Below are positions 10,504-22,646 of a stretch of 64,000 bases of DNA, in pieces. Source of the stretch: Cystobasidiopsis lactophilus (lineage: Eukaryota > Basidiomycota > Agaricostilbomycetes > Agaricostilbales > Chionosphaeraceae); contig BCIO01000005.1 of the NCBI GenBank assembly GCA_001599975.1, forward strand, positions 310,001-374,000. The letters are read 5' to 3'. The notes under the pieces were generated by a model. It searched no databases and was not told the DNA's origin. It was given only the letters and a program-made list of their open reading frames with translations. How positions within the stretch are numbered: position 1 is the stretch's first letter; every line of letters begins with the position of its first letter. The translations under genes and the position numbers were made by a program.

Positions 10504-11027
10504 TGGAGCACAAAAACGGCACGGAATAAGGGCAGGCTGATCACGGTTGAGGCGAGGAAGGCTTTGGCCGGAGCTGGCTCAAGTTGCTTCGCCACCCAAA
10601 GAGGTGGTAGTCGCGGATCTCAGGTTTGCTCAAAAAGCGCTCTGTTGCAATCACTGATGAAGCCCAGCCTGCTGGTGCAAGAAGAGAGGAACTCTTGAAG
10701 CGCAATCTATTAAGAGCAGCGAAAACAAATGCCAATGGGCTGTATTTGTGACCACTCCCATGGACATCAAGAAAAGTACTGCCAAAGCCACAACGGCAAC
10801 ACCAAGACGACGAGGCAAAGGGCGTTCATCCAGTTGAGCGAAGCCACCCAGCGCCAAGATGGCGCATGGATGCCATACATCGACCTTTCCAAAGCCAGAT
10901 CAATGTTTTATGACAGATTTTGTGGGACTTCAGATGCTAATATGGACCTGAGGGTCAGAAACAGGCGGTCTTGCTCTAGGCGATCGGCCAATTCAGTAGT
11001 GGTCTAAGTCGAATCGTCAGCAAGCTT
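10504..11027. other. Intergenic, upstream of MYND2
   Basis: About 520 bases between MYND2 and the 3' end of MYND3. Apart from the promoter repeat at its edge nothing is recognised. Confidence 0.5.
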
Positions 11028-12223
11028 TCAGCAAGCGACAGAGTGGACGCGTACCAAGTATCCTGCGTAGTAAATGGTCAAAAAGTTAGAGACCTTGCGG
11101 ACACAGTGTTGTAGACCATGATGTACCTTTGCCTTCGGCGACGATCTGCTTGCCCACGTTCAAAACAGAAGCGTCTTGTGGAGTGCGCCAATCACTGGGA
11201 AAGAGGTAAGAGTAAAAGCTTTGGGTACTCTGCATGAACAGGAAAGTCTTAGAGGCGTCACGCAGGCTGGTGGAGAGCTCACCTGGCGGCACAGCAGCAA
11301 GTAGATGGCATCGCCGCCGCCAGTGTTCATTTCCTTGTCGCTCTCCGTCAGTGTGGCATAGAAGCTCTTCAGTCGGTCAAGATAGGCCCGTCCGAAGGTT
11401 TGTTCAAATTCTGCGAAGGGGACAGGTTCAACGCCTTCGAGGAGGAAAAGCGCCGAAGAGTCCGTGTCGGGTCCGACATCCTGTCGCAAGGACAGGTGAA
11501 TGAGGACGATGACTGGGACAAGTGCGCTGGTAGCTGGCATGGGTTTTTCCCAAAGGCGTAATCCTTCGAGCATCAGCAGTCGAAGCAAAGGCCGGTAGTG
11601 CATATTCCACTTGGCCACATGCGCGGACAGGTTCAGTTGGCGAGGACCGGGCCAATCAGTGGGGAAATCCAAGGGCGAGGCATCATTCAAGCGACTCGTT
11701 GTCGGATCTTGGCAACGGGACTTGTGCTGTGGCCAATCTTGGCGTTGACATTCGCGAGAGCAATAGCGCACACTCAGGCAGCTGCCACAAGTTTCGAAAG
11801 GTGCTGTCTTATATTCGAGGCTTCTGCATACTCGGCACTGCCAGTGACGAGCAGGAGAGGGTCACTTCAGCTTCGATGGGGGGCAAATCTGTGCTAATGC
11901 TTACCATGATGCCCGTGCGGTCGGATGCAGGACGAGTGTCGCCGCAGATGCGCTTGTGAATGCGCTTCCAGTCCGCTTTTTGGCACTGTGCGTCGCAGTA
12001 ATGCTGCAACAAAGTGTGAGCGCACGCAATCAAACCGGAGTGCCCAGCGTACGCAGGTCAGACACTTGGAGCAGCTTTTCATTTTCTCGGCTCCTTCGAC
12101 TTTATCGCAGGCCGGGTAGCAGCACTGTTGTCGCGAAAGTTGAGAGCTGTCAAAATGGGCCTTTTACGGGGATCCTGGGCTTGAACGCACTCGACGGGGT
12201 TCCTGGGACTTGTGGAGGCACAT
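11028..12223 (-). CDS. Double MYND zinc-finger protein (MYND3)
   Basis: Starts MCLHKSQEPRR at 12223. First finger over two exons: [24 protein letters not shown], then HYCDAQCQKADWKRIHKRIC. Second finger: CRVCRSLEYKTAPFETCGSC..VRYCSRECQRQDWPQHKSRC. Family domain: DFPTDWPGPRQLNLSAHVAK, HYRPLLRLL, LRLWEKP, LRQDVGPDTDSSALFLLEGV, EPVPFAEFEQTFGRAYL. Near the end YLFPSDWRTPQDASVLNVG leads to KQIVAEGKG, and a final exon after a GTACAT..GCAG intron adds YLVRVHSVAC, stop at 11028-11030. Same exon plan as MYND2, with which it is head-to-tail. Function unknown. Confidence 0.78.
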
Positions 12224-12226
12224 TCT

Positions 12227-12245
12227 GGGTATCAATCTGGGTATC
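12227..12245 (-). promoter_or_regulatory. MYND-family promoter repeat, copy 3
   Basis: GATACCCAGATTGATACCC on the minus strand, ending three bases before the MYND3 ATG; one base differs from copies 1 and 2. Confidence 0.6.
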
Positions 12246-12841
12246 TGGAGCACGGAAGGGCACGGAACGAGAGCGGGCTGGTGACAGTTGGGGCGCAAGA
12301 GGTTCTGGGCGCAAGATGGCGGTAATTACCGTAACGCGTCGTCAAGCAAGTGGTGGTCTCGAGGCGCTGCTTTCACGAGGAGGCACCTATATTACAGTAC
12401 AGAGCATTGTCAGATTGACAGAAAGTCCGTCATAGGGCTGGCGATTAACGTGAGCTCAGTCTGGGCTCGACTGTTTGCCACCCAAATCCCGAGTAGTTCC
12501 CGCTCGCTATTTCGAGAGCTAACAGCACTGGGATCAAGAAGCGCCGATAAAGTGCACCAGGACAGAGCACAGCACCAACCGGAGTTGTAAAACGGGTGGA
12601 GAGCTTTTAGCCCACAAGGTCAAAACCAACCAAGAGGCGCGCAAAGCCACACACTAGCGGCTGTACCTTCGCTTGATGCGTCATTGGCATGACATAGACT
12701 CCATCCTCTTGCGCTGAGACGGAGCTCTCGAGCACGGTTTTGCATGCTCAGATAGGTTAGGTCTGGCGCATCTGTCAGCGTCGTCTGCTCGTGAAGAAGC
12801 TAACGAACCTGAACGCCCGCCCGGCCTCAACCCTCGCCCTC
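12246..12841. other. Intergenic, upstream of MYND3
   Basis: About 600 bases. The part nearest MYND3 has short stretches similar to the region upstream of MYND4 (for example around GTGGTCTCG), suggesting the duplicated units extend into their 5' flanks. No gene seen. Confidence 0.45.
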
Positions 12842-14064
12842 CTACATCGAAGTTACCCACTTGTCTGGCCCTCCCGCAATGATCTTGAAGGGGAGATCAT
12901 GTTCTTGATCTTGCTCTGAATCGAGAGGAAAGGTCGCAAGGCGAGCCGCCACTCGATTCGTAGGAGAAGACAGCTCGCGCTCGAGAGGTAAAAGAAGGCC
13001 GCTGTCGCACATGGACATTCGGGCGAAAGCAGCGCTCGGTGACGCCTCCGACAGGACCGAAATGAGCTGATCTGTTGGCTGCAGATTCTGGAAGCGACTC
13101 TGGAAGGCGGTCGAGTTCTGGGAGATGGCGAGGGACAGATCAATGAGAGGGAAGTGGATCGGAAGTCCACATTCGGGGTAGAATATGGGCAGCACACGCT
13201 CTTTCAAGCGGTTCGGAAGCACGATCAAGTCCACTTTGCGTGAAGCTTCGAGCCAGCCAACTAAGTGAAGGCCATATCGTGGGACTGGTGATATAATCAG
13301 ATCTGGGTTCTGTGTCTGATCTGTGGGACTTACGGATCGCCAGCTCGAACGTGCCGCCGAAAACGGCCTCCACCTGCGCTGCACCGCTCTCGCCGAAGCC
13401 GTTGGCCTTTTCTGGTCTGGTTTCGCCATGACGCTGAACATCGACCTATGAGGATAACAAGGTGCACTTGGTATTCGTGGGTTGTACAGCTTACCGACCG
13501 GAGACAGCAGCGGGCAACCTCGCGCCCAACAACCTCAAACGCCTTTGTGATTACACCCACCCGGTCGTCGTCGGTTTGAGCATCATACCAAGCGTTATCT
13601 AATGCGGACGTGAAGCAAATGGCAGGAAACTCGGCATGGTCCCAGCGTTGGATGGCTCCGTCTGGCAGCTCGACGCACTCAGGCACAAACGCCCAGCAAG
13701 CCGGCTCGTTCGGGCCTTGAGCGATGATGTACCACTTGATCGAAGGTAAGAGCCATTGCAGTAGGTTGTACGTGGCGAGGGTGGTTTCGGCGTCGGCGAG
13801 GTCGATGGTCATCTGGCATTTGGTGGTAGAGGGGACGAAGGAGCGGACAAGGGAATGGAACCTGTAGTCTCGACCAGTGCTAGGATGTGCATTGCCATAG
13901 GTAGAGATGCTGCGCTCAAAAGCGGACACGGCATAGGGAATCAGAGATTGCCGATGTCCTGCCACCTTCGTGGTCGCAGTACCCGCGGGAGCGGTGGCCT
14001 TGCCCGCTCCCAACACTTCAATAGGCTCGAGGGTGATGATATCAGATAGTCGGACGTCAGCCAT
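12842..14064 (-). CDS. Unrecognised protein, three exons
   Basis: ATG at 14064 opens an exon of about 190 codons (MADVRLSDIITLEPIEVLGA ... SIKWYIIAQGPNEPACWAF ... EFPAICFTSALDNAWYDAQT ... FEVVGREVARCC). A short middle exon (about 13340-13439) reads GETRPEKANGFGESGAAQVE then AVFGGTFELAI. The third exon, after an acceptor near 13266, reads LGWLEASRKVDLIVLPNRLK, PIFYPECGLPIHFPLIDLSL and ends KIIAGGPDKWVTSM with TAG at 12842-12844. No transmembrane helix, signal peptide or known motif is evident. It lies between MYND3 and NOP7. I do not recognise the family. Confidence 0.65.
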
Positions 14065-14230
14065 AACAGCAGGAAGCGCCGTTCACGGCGGAAAGAGAGC
14101 AAAATGATTCATCGCAATTCGAATTCATCGCAAGTGTGAGCACAACGCCCAAGCAAGTGGTGAACCGAAAAATCAAATCCAAGCATTGACACGGGGTCGT
14201 ATTGGAAAGTACGACGGCTACGAGCGCCGA

Positions 14231-16322
14231 TTACTTGTTGCCCGCCTTGCCCTTCTTGCCACCCTTGGCCAACGCCTTCTTCTTGCTCTCCAACTTCTCC
14301 CTCTCACCCTTCTTGCGCTCCTGGGTCTTCTTGAAGCTTTGGTAAGCCTTCCGCTTCTTGCCCGTGATCATCACGTCTCCCAAATCATCCTCGTCCTCGC
14401 CGCCATCCTCGTGATCGGCAGCGGCACGCTTGGAGCCCCGGGAGGCAGCGACGGAAGCCTTGGCTGTTGCTAGTTGCTTGGCGAACACTTCGGCGGGCAC
14501 AGAGTTGGCTTCCGCTTCGAGCTCGGCGGCGTGCAAGAGGGAGGTCGAGGTCGGATCCATGGCGGCCGCCAAGAGCGCTGGTGGCAAAACCTTGACTTTG
14601 GACACTGGCTCCTCGGCGTCCGAGTCGACGTCTTCCTCTTCAGATTGAAACTTGAGCTCCTCCTCTTCCTCCCCTTCGTCTTCAGGATCGGATTGAGAGT
14701 CATCCACTGGAGGAGCGGGCAGGGCAAGCTGCGATTCTTCAGGCACGTATCCGCCGCTCTTGCGCACTTCGGCGTCGTCCACAAAAGGCGACAAATGCGG
14801 CGGGAGGAGCTCGCCAGGAGCGTAGGCACCAGCAGGCTTGAGCTGGCCGGCGTTGATTGAGTCGACGACCCATTGAGGTTGGACGAACACCCTCTTGCCT
14901 TCGTACCCTGCTCGCTTGACCAACAGCGCTGCTAGAGCTTCACTGTCGGTAGGTAGTGGCCGATCGACAATGTGATGGGTGATACGAGAGTCGGTCTCGG
15001 GGTAAGGCGAGCCGGCGCCCAAAGAGGCGTCCCACCCGACTTGAGCGCCGAACGAGCGCAAAGTGAACTCGAGGAAAGGACGTGTGACTTCTCGGGAGAG
15101 GTAGAAGTAGAAGCCGTCAAAAATGGCTTTATCTTCCTCCTCTTCCTCCTGCGGTTGGCCATTCCCGGCACGGATGAGCGCGGACGACTCGTCCTCGTCG
15201 ATGGAGACGGTCGTGGTGCGTGTGAGAGACTTGATTTGGTTCTTGACCTCTTTCGCGGTCACAGTTTTTGCTGAAGGCCCAGAGCCCAGAGCCGAGTCGA
15301 CGTGCAAAGAGGAAGTGGCTTCTTGCAAGAGCAAAGCGCCTAGACCAGCGGCCTCGTCTTCCTTGGTCAGATCGAGCTTGGGAGGGTAGAGCAGGTTGGC
15401 GTCGGAGTAGAGCTTGTAGAAGACGAAGCCGAGCAATGTCTGGTAGAGCTCCAAGAAAGTCATCATGATGCGAAAGTCGATGTCGCTCGGAACCTGTTCA
15501 TCAAACGAGTCCAATATCAACAATGGTAGACGATGAGAGAGTGTGGAACAATGACGAACATGCTGGGTGAATTGGTATGGCACCAACCAAGTCACAAGCA
15601 CACCCTTGACGGAAGCCTGGTAGTAAATGCCCTTGATGGACAAGAACACTTTGCGAAGCGACCGTGTGCGCAAGATGTAGAGTTGCCACTCGGCATACAG
15701 CTTGGCGCAGTTGGCAGTGATTTGAGCGGGCACTGTCGGGTTGGAAGGCAGGAAGGCGAACAGCACGATCAAGGACAGGGCGTCGTCCAAATCCCTCAGC
15801 GATTCTTGGAAAGTCGGGTACCTGTTCGCATCGACGGAATGTCCATCAGTCTGAGCGGAACTGGGGCAATGGCAGCAACGAACCGCTCTTTAATGATGTG
15901 GTCCAGCCTATACTCTGGTTTTTGGTCGTTCAAGTTCCTCGCGAGCCCAAACTCTTGCTTGGCCAACGCCTTGGACAGCTTGCGCGCAAAAGTCTTGTGC
16001 GCTCGCAGCTTGTCCAGCACGGGCTCGTGCAGCAGGAACTGGATGTCCTTGATGTAGTAAAAACTGGCGGGCGCCGTCGAGCCTTTGTTGGCCTTCTTCT
16101 TGTTGCGCGGCTCGCGTGGGTAGATGCCTGTACACAGAGACGACTAAGTTAGCCACTATTCGGGCAGCTAAGGCACAAAGGAGACCACGCACCCTTCAAG
16201 ATGCAGAGCCGCCGAAAATCAGCGAGCGAGCATTGCAGCTTCTTGATCGCCTGCGTCCGGGTGATGTAGTTCTTCGCAGACCCGCTCTCGCCCTTCTTCT
16301 TCATGTGCGACGGCCCGGCCAT
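14231..16322 (-). CDS. NOP7: NOP7/Pescadillo ribosome-biogenesis protein
   Basis: Begins [20 protein letters not shown] at 16322, typical of pescadillo, followed by [35 protein letters not shown] and [20 protein letters not shown]. The middle part has [20 protein letters not shown] and [25 protein letters not shown] domain follows: [19 protein letters not shown] to [14 protein letters not shown]. The C-terminus is an acidic stretch then lysine-rich ([20 protein letters not shown]), stop at 14231-14233. NOP7 forms the nucleolar PeBoW complex with ERB1 and YTM1, needed for 27S pre-rRNA processing and 60S assembly. ERB1 is also in this window. At least four exons. Length and domain order are normal. 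Confidence 0.93.
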
Positions 16323-16489
16323 GTTGACGGAAGCTTTGGTATAGAGGCAAGCTTCAAGCTGCGGCAGAAAACTTGCAGAGAAAAAATTTTCTGATTTCAC
16401 GTGGGATGCACAACCAAGAAGTATCGAAGGAAGCCCGGACATTGACCACTCGGCAAGCTCACTGTAGCTGCGCACATCAAGAGCGGCTT

Positions 16490-17767
16490 TTAACAAGACG
16501 GCAGTCGTCTTTGATGAAAGTCCACTCTTCCTGAAGAAGGGCCTGTTTGTATTTTCAGCTTCCGGAGGCATGCGTGCGCAAGTTGCGCAGGGCCCACCTC
16601 AGCACCTGAAAGTACCATCAGACATCATCATTCGGGGCTACGCTACTTGGACATACCTTGACCACTTGCGACTGCTTCGGAAGTTCGTCGCTGGAACCCA
16701 GATATCGGGGTGTTCAAGACCAAAGGGGACAGTGGCTGCAAGGACATGCTCATACACTAGCCAAGCAATTAGACGCATGTCTTTCAAAGGTAAGCTCGCT
16801 GACCTTTCCGCATCTCACTACCATAGCCACAAGTCCGACTCGGCCAGATCCTTCATATTTGGGCCAACAGGACGCGAAGCCAACGCGTATTTCAGACAGG
16901 AGATTTGGGCTCAAGAAGGCCGAGACGTCGTCGAGCGTAATACTGTTGTACTCAGCGACTTCGAACAAAGCCGCTGCGTCTGTCTCAGTCGTAGCGTCGG
17001 CTCGGCAGTCCAGTTCGATGATGACCACTGTGCGCGCCAAACCATCGGCTCCTATTCTGTCTGGGACTTCCCATAGACGAAGTTCCTCGAGCATGGCGTT
17101 GTAGAGCAAGAGAGCGTAGTGTTGTTCAAACTCGCAGAGAAGCCGAAAGAGTGATTTGTTGCGCGGCCCGGACCAGGCGTCGGGGTAGTCAGAGTTGAAG
17201 TCGAACTCGCAGGACGAGGCTGCAAATCTGGTGCAGAACTCGCGATGGACTTTCCAGTCCTGGCGCTGGCACTCGACCGAGCAGTAGCGAGCCACTGAGC
17301 ATCGAGAGCAAAGTTGGAAGCTTCTGGCCACTTTTTCAAGCGCCGAGCAGCCGCTACACTGAATTCGACGACGTGTGAGCCGCGCAGTTGCTTTTAACGG
17401 GACACACACTCACCCTTGTCCCTGTGTACCTTTCAACCAAGAGGTGCCCAGACTTGTCATACGTCGGCTGAGGCGCTTTCGCGCAGAGCGCCTTGTGCCT
17501 TGACTTCCAGTCCAGTTTCTGGCAAGAGGCGTCGCAGTAGTGCTGCCAGCGCGGACCTTGAGTTGGAGCACTCTCACAAGAACCAACAACCCACGCAGGC
17601 CAGGCATTTCGAGCAGCTTTTCATCTTCTGGGCTCCTTCCACTTTGGCACAGGCCGGGTAGCAACACTTTTAAAGCCAAAATTCGGAGCTGTCAAATTGG
17701 TGCTCCAATCCATCGCCACGGGCAAAAGACGCACTCGACGGGGTTCTTGGGAGGTATGGAAGCACAT
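16490..17767 (-). CDS. Double MYND zinc-finger protein (MYND4)
   Basis: Starts [11 protein letters not shown] at 17767. First finger [24 protein letters not shown] and [20 protein letters not shown]; second finger [40 protein letters not shown]. The family domain is the most diverged of the six: [57 protein letters not shown] following exon ends SEAVASGQ before a GTATGT donor, and a last exon may run to TAA at 16490-16492; this last exon is the least certain part. It lies tail side toward NOP7 and head side toward the SPT5 3' end. MYND6 with its SPT5 remnant looks like a copy of this unit. Confidence 0.74.
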
Positions 17768-17769
17768 GA

Positions 17770-17787
17770 GGTATCAAACTGGGTATC
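17770..17787 (-). promoter_or_regulatory. MYND-family promoter repeat, copy 4
   Basis: GATACCCAGTTTGATACC on the minus strand, two bases before the MYND4 ATG. Confidence 0.6.
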
Positions 17788-18093
17788 TGGAGCACGAAAA
17801 GCGAGCACTGAAAGTTGCACGAAGGTATGGACTGGGTGCAAGGAGTTTCCGGCGGCGCTTCTCAATTCGAAGTCGGTGGCAAGCAGCGGATGGTGGTCTC
17901 GCCTTGCGTGTGCATCTCGACTTATGACAGTGAAGTTAAAGCGAATGCAAATTCAAGCAGCCCGTTTCGTTGCACAGAGAAGCCCTTTACAAGCACCAAG
18001 GAAAGACGGGGTCACGCCTGCTGTTGCGAATCGAGTTGCCTCTTCATCACCGGGTCAAACTGTTTTGACAAATGCTCGTCTGAGCTCAGAATC
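17788..18093. other. Intergenic between MYND4 start and SPT5 stop
   Basis: About 300 bases holding the MYND4 upstream region and the SPT5 3' flank. The part from about 18035 on is strongly similar to 36120 onward. No gene seen. Confidence 0.5.
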
Positions 18094-21000
18094 TCAACAG
18101 ATCAGCGAGGGCCGGAAACCTACCACGCAAAGAAACTGTCCGTCGACTTCTGCCTGAGCAGTATTGGAAAGCAGAACCAGCCATTCGTGCCCGTTGGGGA
18201 TGTGCGTTTGCACTTGCTGCCTCCTGTACTTGCCAGTGCCAATGAAGACGCAAGGCGTGCCAGTCAGGGTCGGGCGAACGGGCTCCAAGAACTGAATGGG
18301 CACCGGTTCGACGGTTTGATTGGGCACCGAGCCTCCATCTCGGTCGAGGCGGACGTTGCATGTGATGCTCCCGTTGACGGAGAAATTGACCTTGGTGATT
18401 TTTGCGGTGTGGTCATCGAACCGAGCCGAGTGGAAGGACTGGAGCTGCTTATTTTGGACAATGCGGACTTCCAAGCCCGTCTCGACCCAATCGGGCGGGA
18501 TGTAGGAGGGCTCTTCTTTGACTGGAGGGTGCAAGAGGGCTGCGCCAGGAGTTTGGCCGGCAGGGGTTTGGGCGTAAAGAGAAGGGGTGCCGTAGGCAGC
18601 GGGAGTTTGGTAGGGCACGGCGCCGGGAGTGGCTTGGTTGTACATGACGGCTGCCGGGGTCGGGGCGTTGGGGGCGGAAGGGGTGGGAGCTCCGCGGTAA
18701 GGAGCAGCCGCAGGAGTTGGCGGGCCGCCGTAGGGAGTTGGAGCACCGCCGTAGGGCGCTGGCGCCGGCGTTGGGGCACCTCGATAAGGATCGGCTGCTG
18801 GAGTGGGTGCGCCACGGTATTCAGCGGGCGTGTTGGCAAAGTCTGGAGCGGCGGCGGGTGTGGGAGCTCCGCCCCAGCGACTGCGAGCCAAAGGCTCCAA
18901 GTTGGCGCCCTGTCCAGCTGGCCGCACTGAAGGGGGGTCGTAGGCAGCTGGTGTCGAAGCAGCAGGATAACCAGATTGTTGAGAGGTCGATTGGGCCAAA
19001 AGAGCTGCTCGCCCCGGATCGATGGCAGGTGGCCGAGGCGCTGGAGTGGCTGGCAGAGCAAACCAACTCGTGAGTCGTTATTCAGAAAGAGAAGAGTTGT
19101 ACGCCACCTACGAGCATCATGCGGCGTCGGGGCACCGCCATATGAGCCAGCGAAGGCGCCCGGCGTGGGCGCTCCATAAGCACCGGGAGTCGGCGCTCCA
19201 GCGTATTGCCCAGATGCGCCAGGAGTGGGAGCAGTGCCATAGGGAGTTGGACCTGGCGTCGGGCCGGTTCCTGGTGTAGGATGGTAGTTTGTCTGGTAGC
19301 CGGGCGTCTTCGAACCCGAGTTCCACGCATCTGGGTTGTGACCTGGTGTTTTGGTGCTAGCGCTCCAAGCCGAAGTAGAGGCCTTGGGAGTGGCATTTCC
19401 TGCAGCGCCCCACGCAGGAGTTCCGCCGCCGTACGACGTGCCAGCTCCGCCGTAAGCCGTCGCGCCGCCATAAGTCGTTCCAATGCCGCCATACGTCGTA
19501 CCGCTTCCACCGCCCGCTCCGCCAGCAGGACCATAGGTGGTGGTACTGCCTGAGCCACCGCTGAGGTAAGGATTGGGCGTGCCACCGGAGCCAGCGGCGT
19601 AAGGGTTGTTCGTTCCGCTGCCGCGCATGTAAGGGTTGGCAGTGCGGCCGCCGGTGTTGTATGCGCCTCCATAAGTGCCAGACGCCGCTGGAGCGCTGCC
19701 ACCACCACCACCTCCACTTGGGAAGCTGGAGTAGCCCCCGGTGGCGCGATTCCTAAGCCATTCATCCGCAGAGGTCAAAGTCTGTCGGCTACCATTGGAA
19801 GCGGATCTGCTCAATACTCGTCCCTGTAAGCCACGATGAAAGCGCAGTTATAGTAGAGAGCGACCGTACCCTGAAGGAATGAACAACTTAGCCTTTTCGC
19901 AGTTGACGATTTTGTTGTTGGCGCTGAGCTCGATGCGGTACATGATACCGTTGACGTCGGTGACCCGGCCTTCCTTGCCTTTGTTGGGACCTTGCCCACC
20001 GATGATGACGCGCATGCCAATCAAGCGATCTCGCACTGGGCGGCGACCGGCGTTGCTGGCAGTGACCAGTGGCACTGGTGGTGGCAGCATTTGGAGGTCC
20101 GGGTTCATCTTGGTGCTGTCCGGAGGAGCGAGATTGACTTGAACTGCTTCAGAGGCGAGGGCCTGGGAGTAGACGACAAAGACGCCGTTGGTCTCGGAGT
20201 AATCGCGGTTGTAGAGCCAGGTGAAGGTCGATCGATAAGAGTGCAGCACTTTGCCTTCCCTCGGTGAAAGCTGTGCGGTCGGGAAAAAGAAAGTGATCAG
20301 CAAGGAGAACAGATGATTTGAAGTAGGCCGAAACTCACAGTGTTGCCAGTCTCGCGCATTGCGTCGCCCCGGCTGATGGGCTGGCCATTGGCATCGGTGG
20401 CGATCTGCTGGTGTTGCATGGGCGCCTTGCCGACAATTTGCTGGGCCGTCAAGGATCGGACGGTGCGCGTCTGGTCGAGGATCTGGAAGGTCTGGTTGTC
20501 CACCTTGAACACGACACCCGCCGTTTGGGCGCTGTGAATGGCAAATTCCTCAAGTCAGCAATGAAAACCATTGATGAAGGAGGATGCGAAACCCACTCGA
20601 TGAGGACCAAGTCGTGCAGGTCATAAGGCTGGACGACGGCCGCGGTCGTGTCCGTCTCGGCGGCCTCTCGGACGTCTTTGGAGAAGACAGTGATCTCGCG
20701 GTTGGTGCGGTTGCTCATGAACGAGACCTCGCCGTTGTCGGTGACGTTGATGATGAGACCTTGCTCGCCGGCGTTGACGCCGACCAGCACACGGACGTGG
20801 TCGCCGATCTTGAACCGCTTCCTCACGTTCTCCGCCTCCACTTCGACCTCAGCATCGTCGTCCAAGTCTTGCCCAGCGTCCGGAGTGATGCGCAAGAGGC
20901 CGTCTTGGGCGTCGCGGATCACACCGATCAAGCCTTTTTGCCCGCCCTTGAAGATCTCGACGTGGTCGCCCGGCATGAGGGCGGCATTGGCGTTGCGCTT

Positions 21001-22581
21001 GGAGGCGTCGGCAATGAGGTTCAAGTTGAGGGCGTCGGCTTTGGCAGCGCGGGTCGCCTCGTCCTCATCGTCATCGTAGTCGCCGCTGGTGGCGGACTTG
21101 TCGGCGGAGAAGCGGGTGATCTCTTCAATGGTGGGCGTCACGTCCTCGGTGGTGAGCGAGGTGATGCGGTGGTCCTTGATGCAGAACCCGTCCTTGAACT
21201 CTTCGGCTTGGAAGGAGTAGTAGCCGCGGGCGTAGGTGACGGCTTTCGGGCCAAACGCCTGCTTGGCATCTTCCGGGCTGAAGAGGCGAGCAGGCGGTCG
21301 AGCGGCGGCACCTGGTCTGGGTCTCTTCCGGGTGTTCTTGTCGCCAGGCTCGACCTTGGCCTCCTTTTCTGGCGGCGTGTAGTCGATGCGAGGGATGTAC
21401 TTCAAGCTGACCATGCCGGTGTTCTCGGGGATCTCAAAGATCTGGGCGATGTCGCCGGCGTGCTTGCCTTTTCGAAAGCGCACCCAGCCATTCTGAACCA
21501 AGGGCACCTCCTTTTGCTTGGTGGTGAGCAACGAAGCTCGCTCCTCGAGCGGGATGAGCAGCGGCTGGGAGGAGGCGTAGACGCCAATCAGGCCATGCAA
21601 GGCCTCGGTGGCGGCCGTCTCGGAGCGGCCCTCGATGTAGATGTAGCCTTTGAGGGACTCGCGGTAGAAGGCGGAGATGATGTCGAGCTTTTGGGTGGCG
21701 GCCTTGTTGGAGATGGAGGTGATGATGTCGCGCTCCTTGCCGATCTTGCATTTGAGGGCCCAGATGGTGGGGTCGTTGACGTCGGGCATGAGGGCATGCC
21801 TGGGCAAGGCGCCGGCGCCCATCTCGTCGACGTCGCGCTGCTGGGCTCGGCGCAGCTTTTCGCGCTCGTCAAAGTCCTTGGCCATCTGGAGGGCGTCCAT
21901 TTCCTGCATGTTCTGCTGCCGGCGGTCGAGCTTGCGGTGGATGCGGTCGGTCTGCTCGTCGTCCGAGCCCGCCGCCTCGTTCATGCCAGCAATGAACCCG
22001 TCTGCTCATGCAGCTCGCTCAGTTCTGTGCTTAGACATCAGGTATCAAAGCAACGCACCAGCACCGTGCATATCCTCGTCATCTTCATCCTCGTCCTGTG
22101 GAAGCGACATGAGACTATGCTCGATGAGTACAGAGAGACAGGCAAACCCACCTCGTCTTCATCCACTTCTGCAAGATCATCGATGTACTTATGCACACCA
22201 CTCCGCGCTTTCTGTGCGAGGCCATTTGCAATGTAAGCCCATTTCAAGGGCTAAAGTAGCAACAACGCACCTTTTTGGGCCGTCTCTCGCTGATTCCTTC
22301 GTCCTCCTCATCCTCCTCCTCCTCATCGTCCTCCTCACCGCCCTCGTCTTCGCCGCCTTCTTCGTCTTCCTCTTCGTCTTCTTGCTGCTGCTTGGGCTCA
22401 CCGTGTAAGCCAGAGGCAATATGCGCATGAGCGCGCAACAAACCTGGGCAATCTCCGACAGCTTTGCAGGCGGCTGGCTCTCGACGTCGGCCAGGTTGAT
22501 GCCGCCCTCAGCTGGCAACATCGGCTTGTCGTCGTGCAGCTCAGCGTCAATGTCAAAGCTCAGCTCGCCGTCGACGTTCAT
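18094..22581 (-). CDS. SPT5: SPT5 transcription elongation factor
   Basis: ATG at 22581 (MNVDGELSFDIDAELHDD). An acidic N-terminus (EDEEEDEEGGEDEGGEEDDE) precedes the NGN domain (TIWALKCKIGKERDIITSIS ... GYIYIEGRSETAATEALHGL). KOW motifs follow: WVRFRKGKHAGDIAQIFEI, GDHVEIFKGGQKGLIGVIRD, IGDHVRVLVGVNAGEQGLII and GMRVIIGGQGPNKGKEGRVT. The C-terminal region is a Gly/Ala/Tyr-rich CTR with many GAPTP-type repeats (about 18560-19280), the sites phosphorylated by CDK9/BUR1 kinases in relatives. A final folded segment ends VDGQFLCVVGFRPSLIC. SPT5 pairs with SPT4 on RNA polymerase II (DSIF). Several introns, one inside the CTR near 19080-19127. Its start is only 65 bases from that of a divergent gene. 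Confidence 0.93.
18560..19290 (-). repeat. SPT5 CTR coding repeats (GAPTP/YGxAPTP units)
   Basis: Within SPT5 a run of imperfect units such as RGAPTP, GGAPTP and YGAPTP recurs, with TP dipeptides at intervals of about 8 to 15 residues. At DNA level this is an imperfect GC-rich minisatellite. Confidence 0.7.
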
Positions 22582-22646
22582 CTTGAGCGAACCACAACAG
22601 CCCGGGGCGAGCCTGGCAAAATTGGCTGAAGCAGTCCAAGAGCAGC
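22582..22646. promoter_or_regulatory. Bidirectional promoter of SPT5 and the 22647 gene
   Basis: Only 65 bases separate the SPT5 ATG (minus) from the ATG at 22647 (plus). The two genes therefore probably share a promoter, or one has a longer leader with an upstream non-coding exon. Confidence 0.5.

Noticed and set aside
19082-19765. Alternative minus-strand frame of 227 codons in the SPT5 repeat region
   Set aside because: A frame shadow of the repetitive CTR; the GAPTP frame is the meaningful one.
20584-22236. Long plus-strand open frame of 550 codons opposite SPT5
   Set aside because: It is the antisense shadow of SPT5 NGN/KOW coding sequence; its residues are the Val/Gly/Asp/Leu mix typical of antisense to GC-rich codons, with no motif, while SPT5 is well supported.
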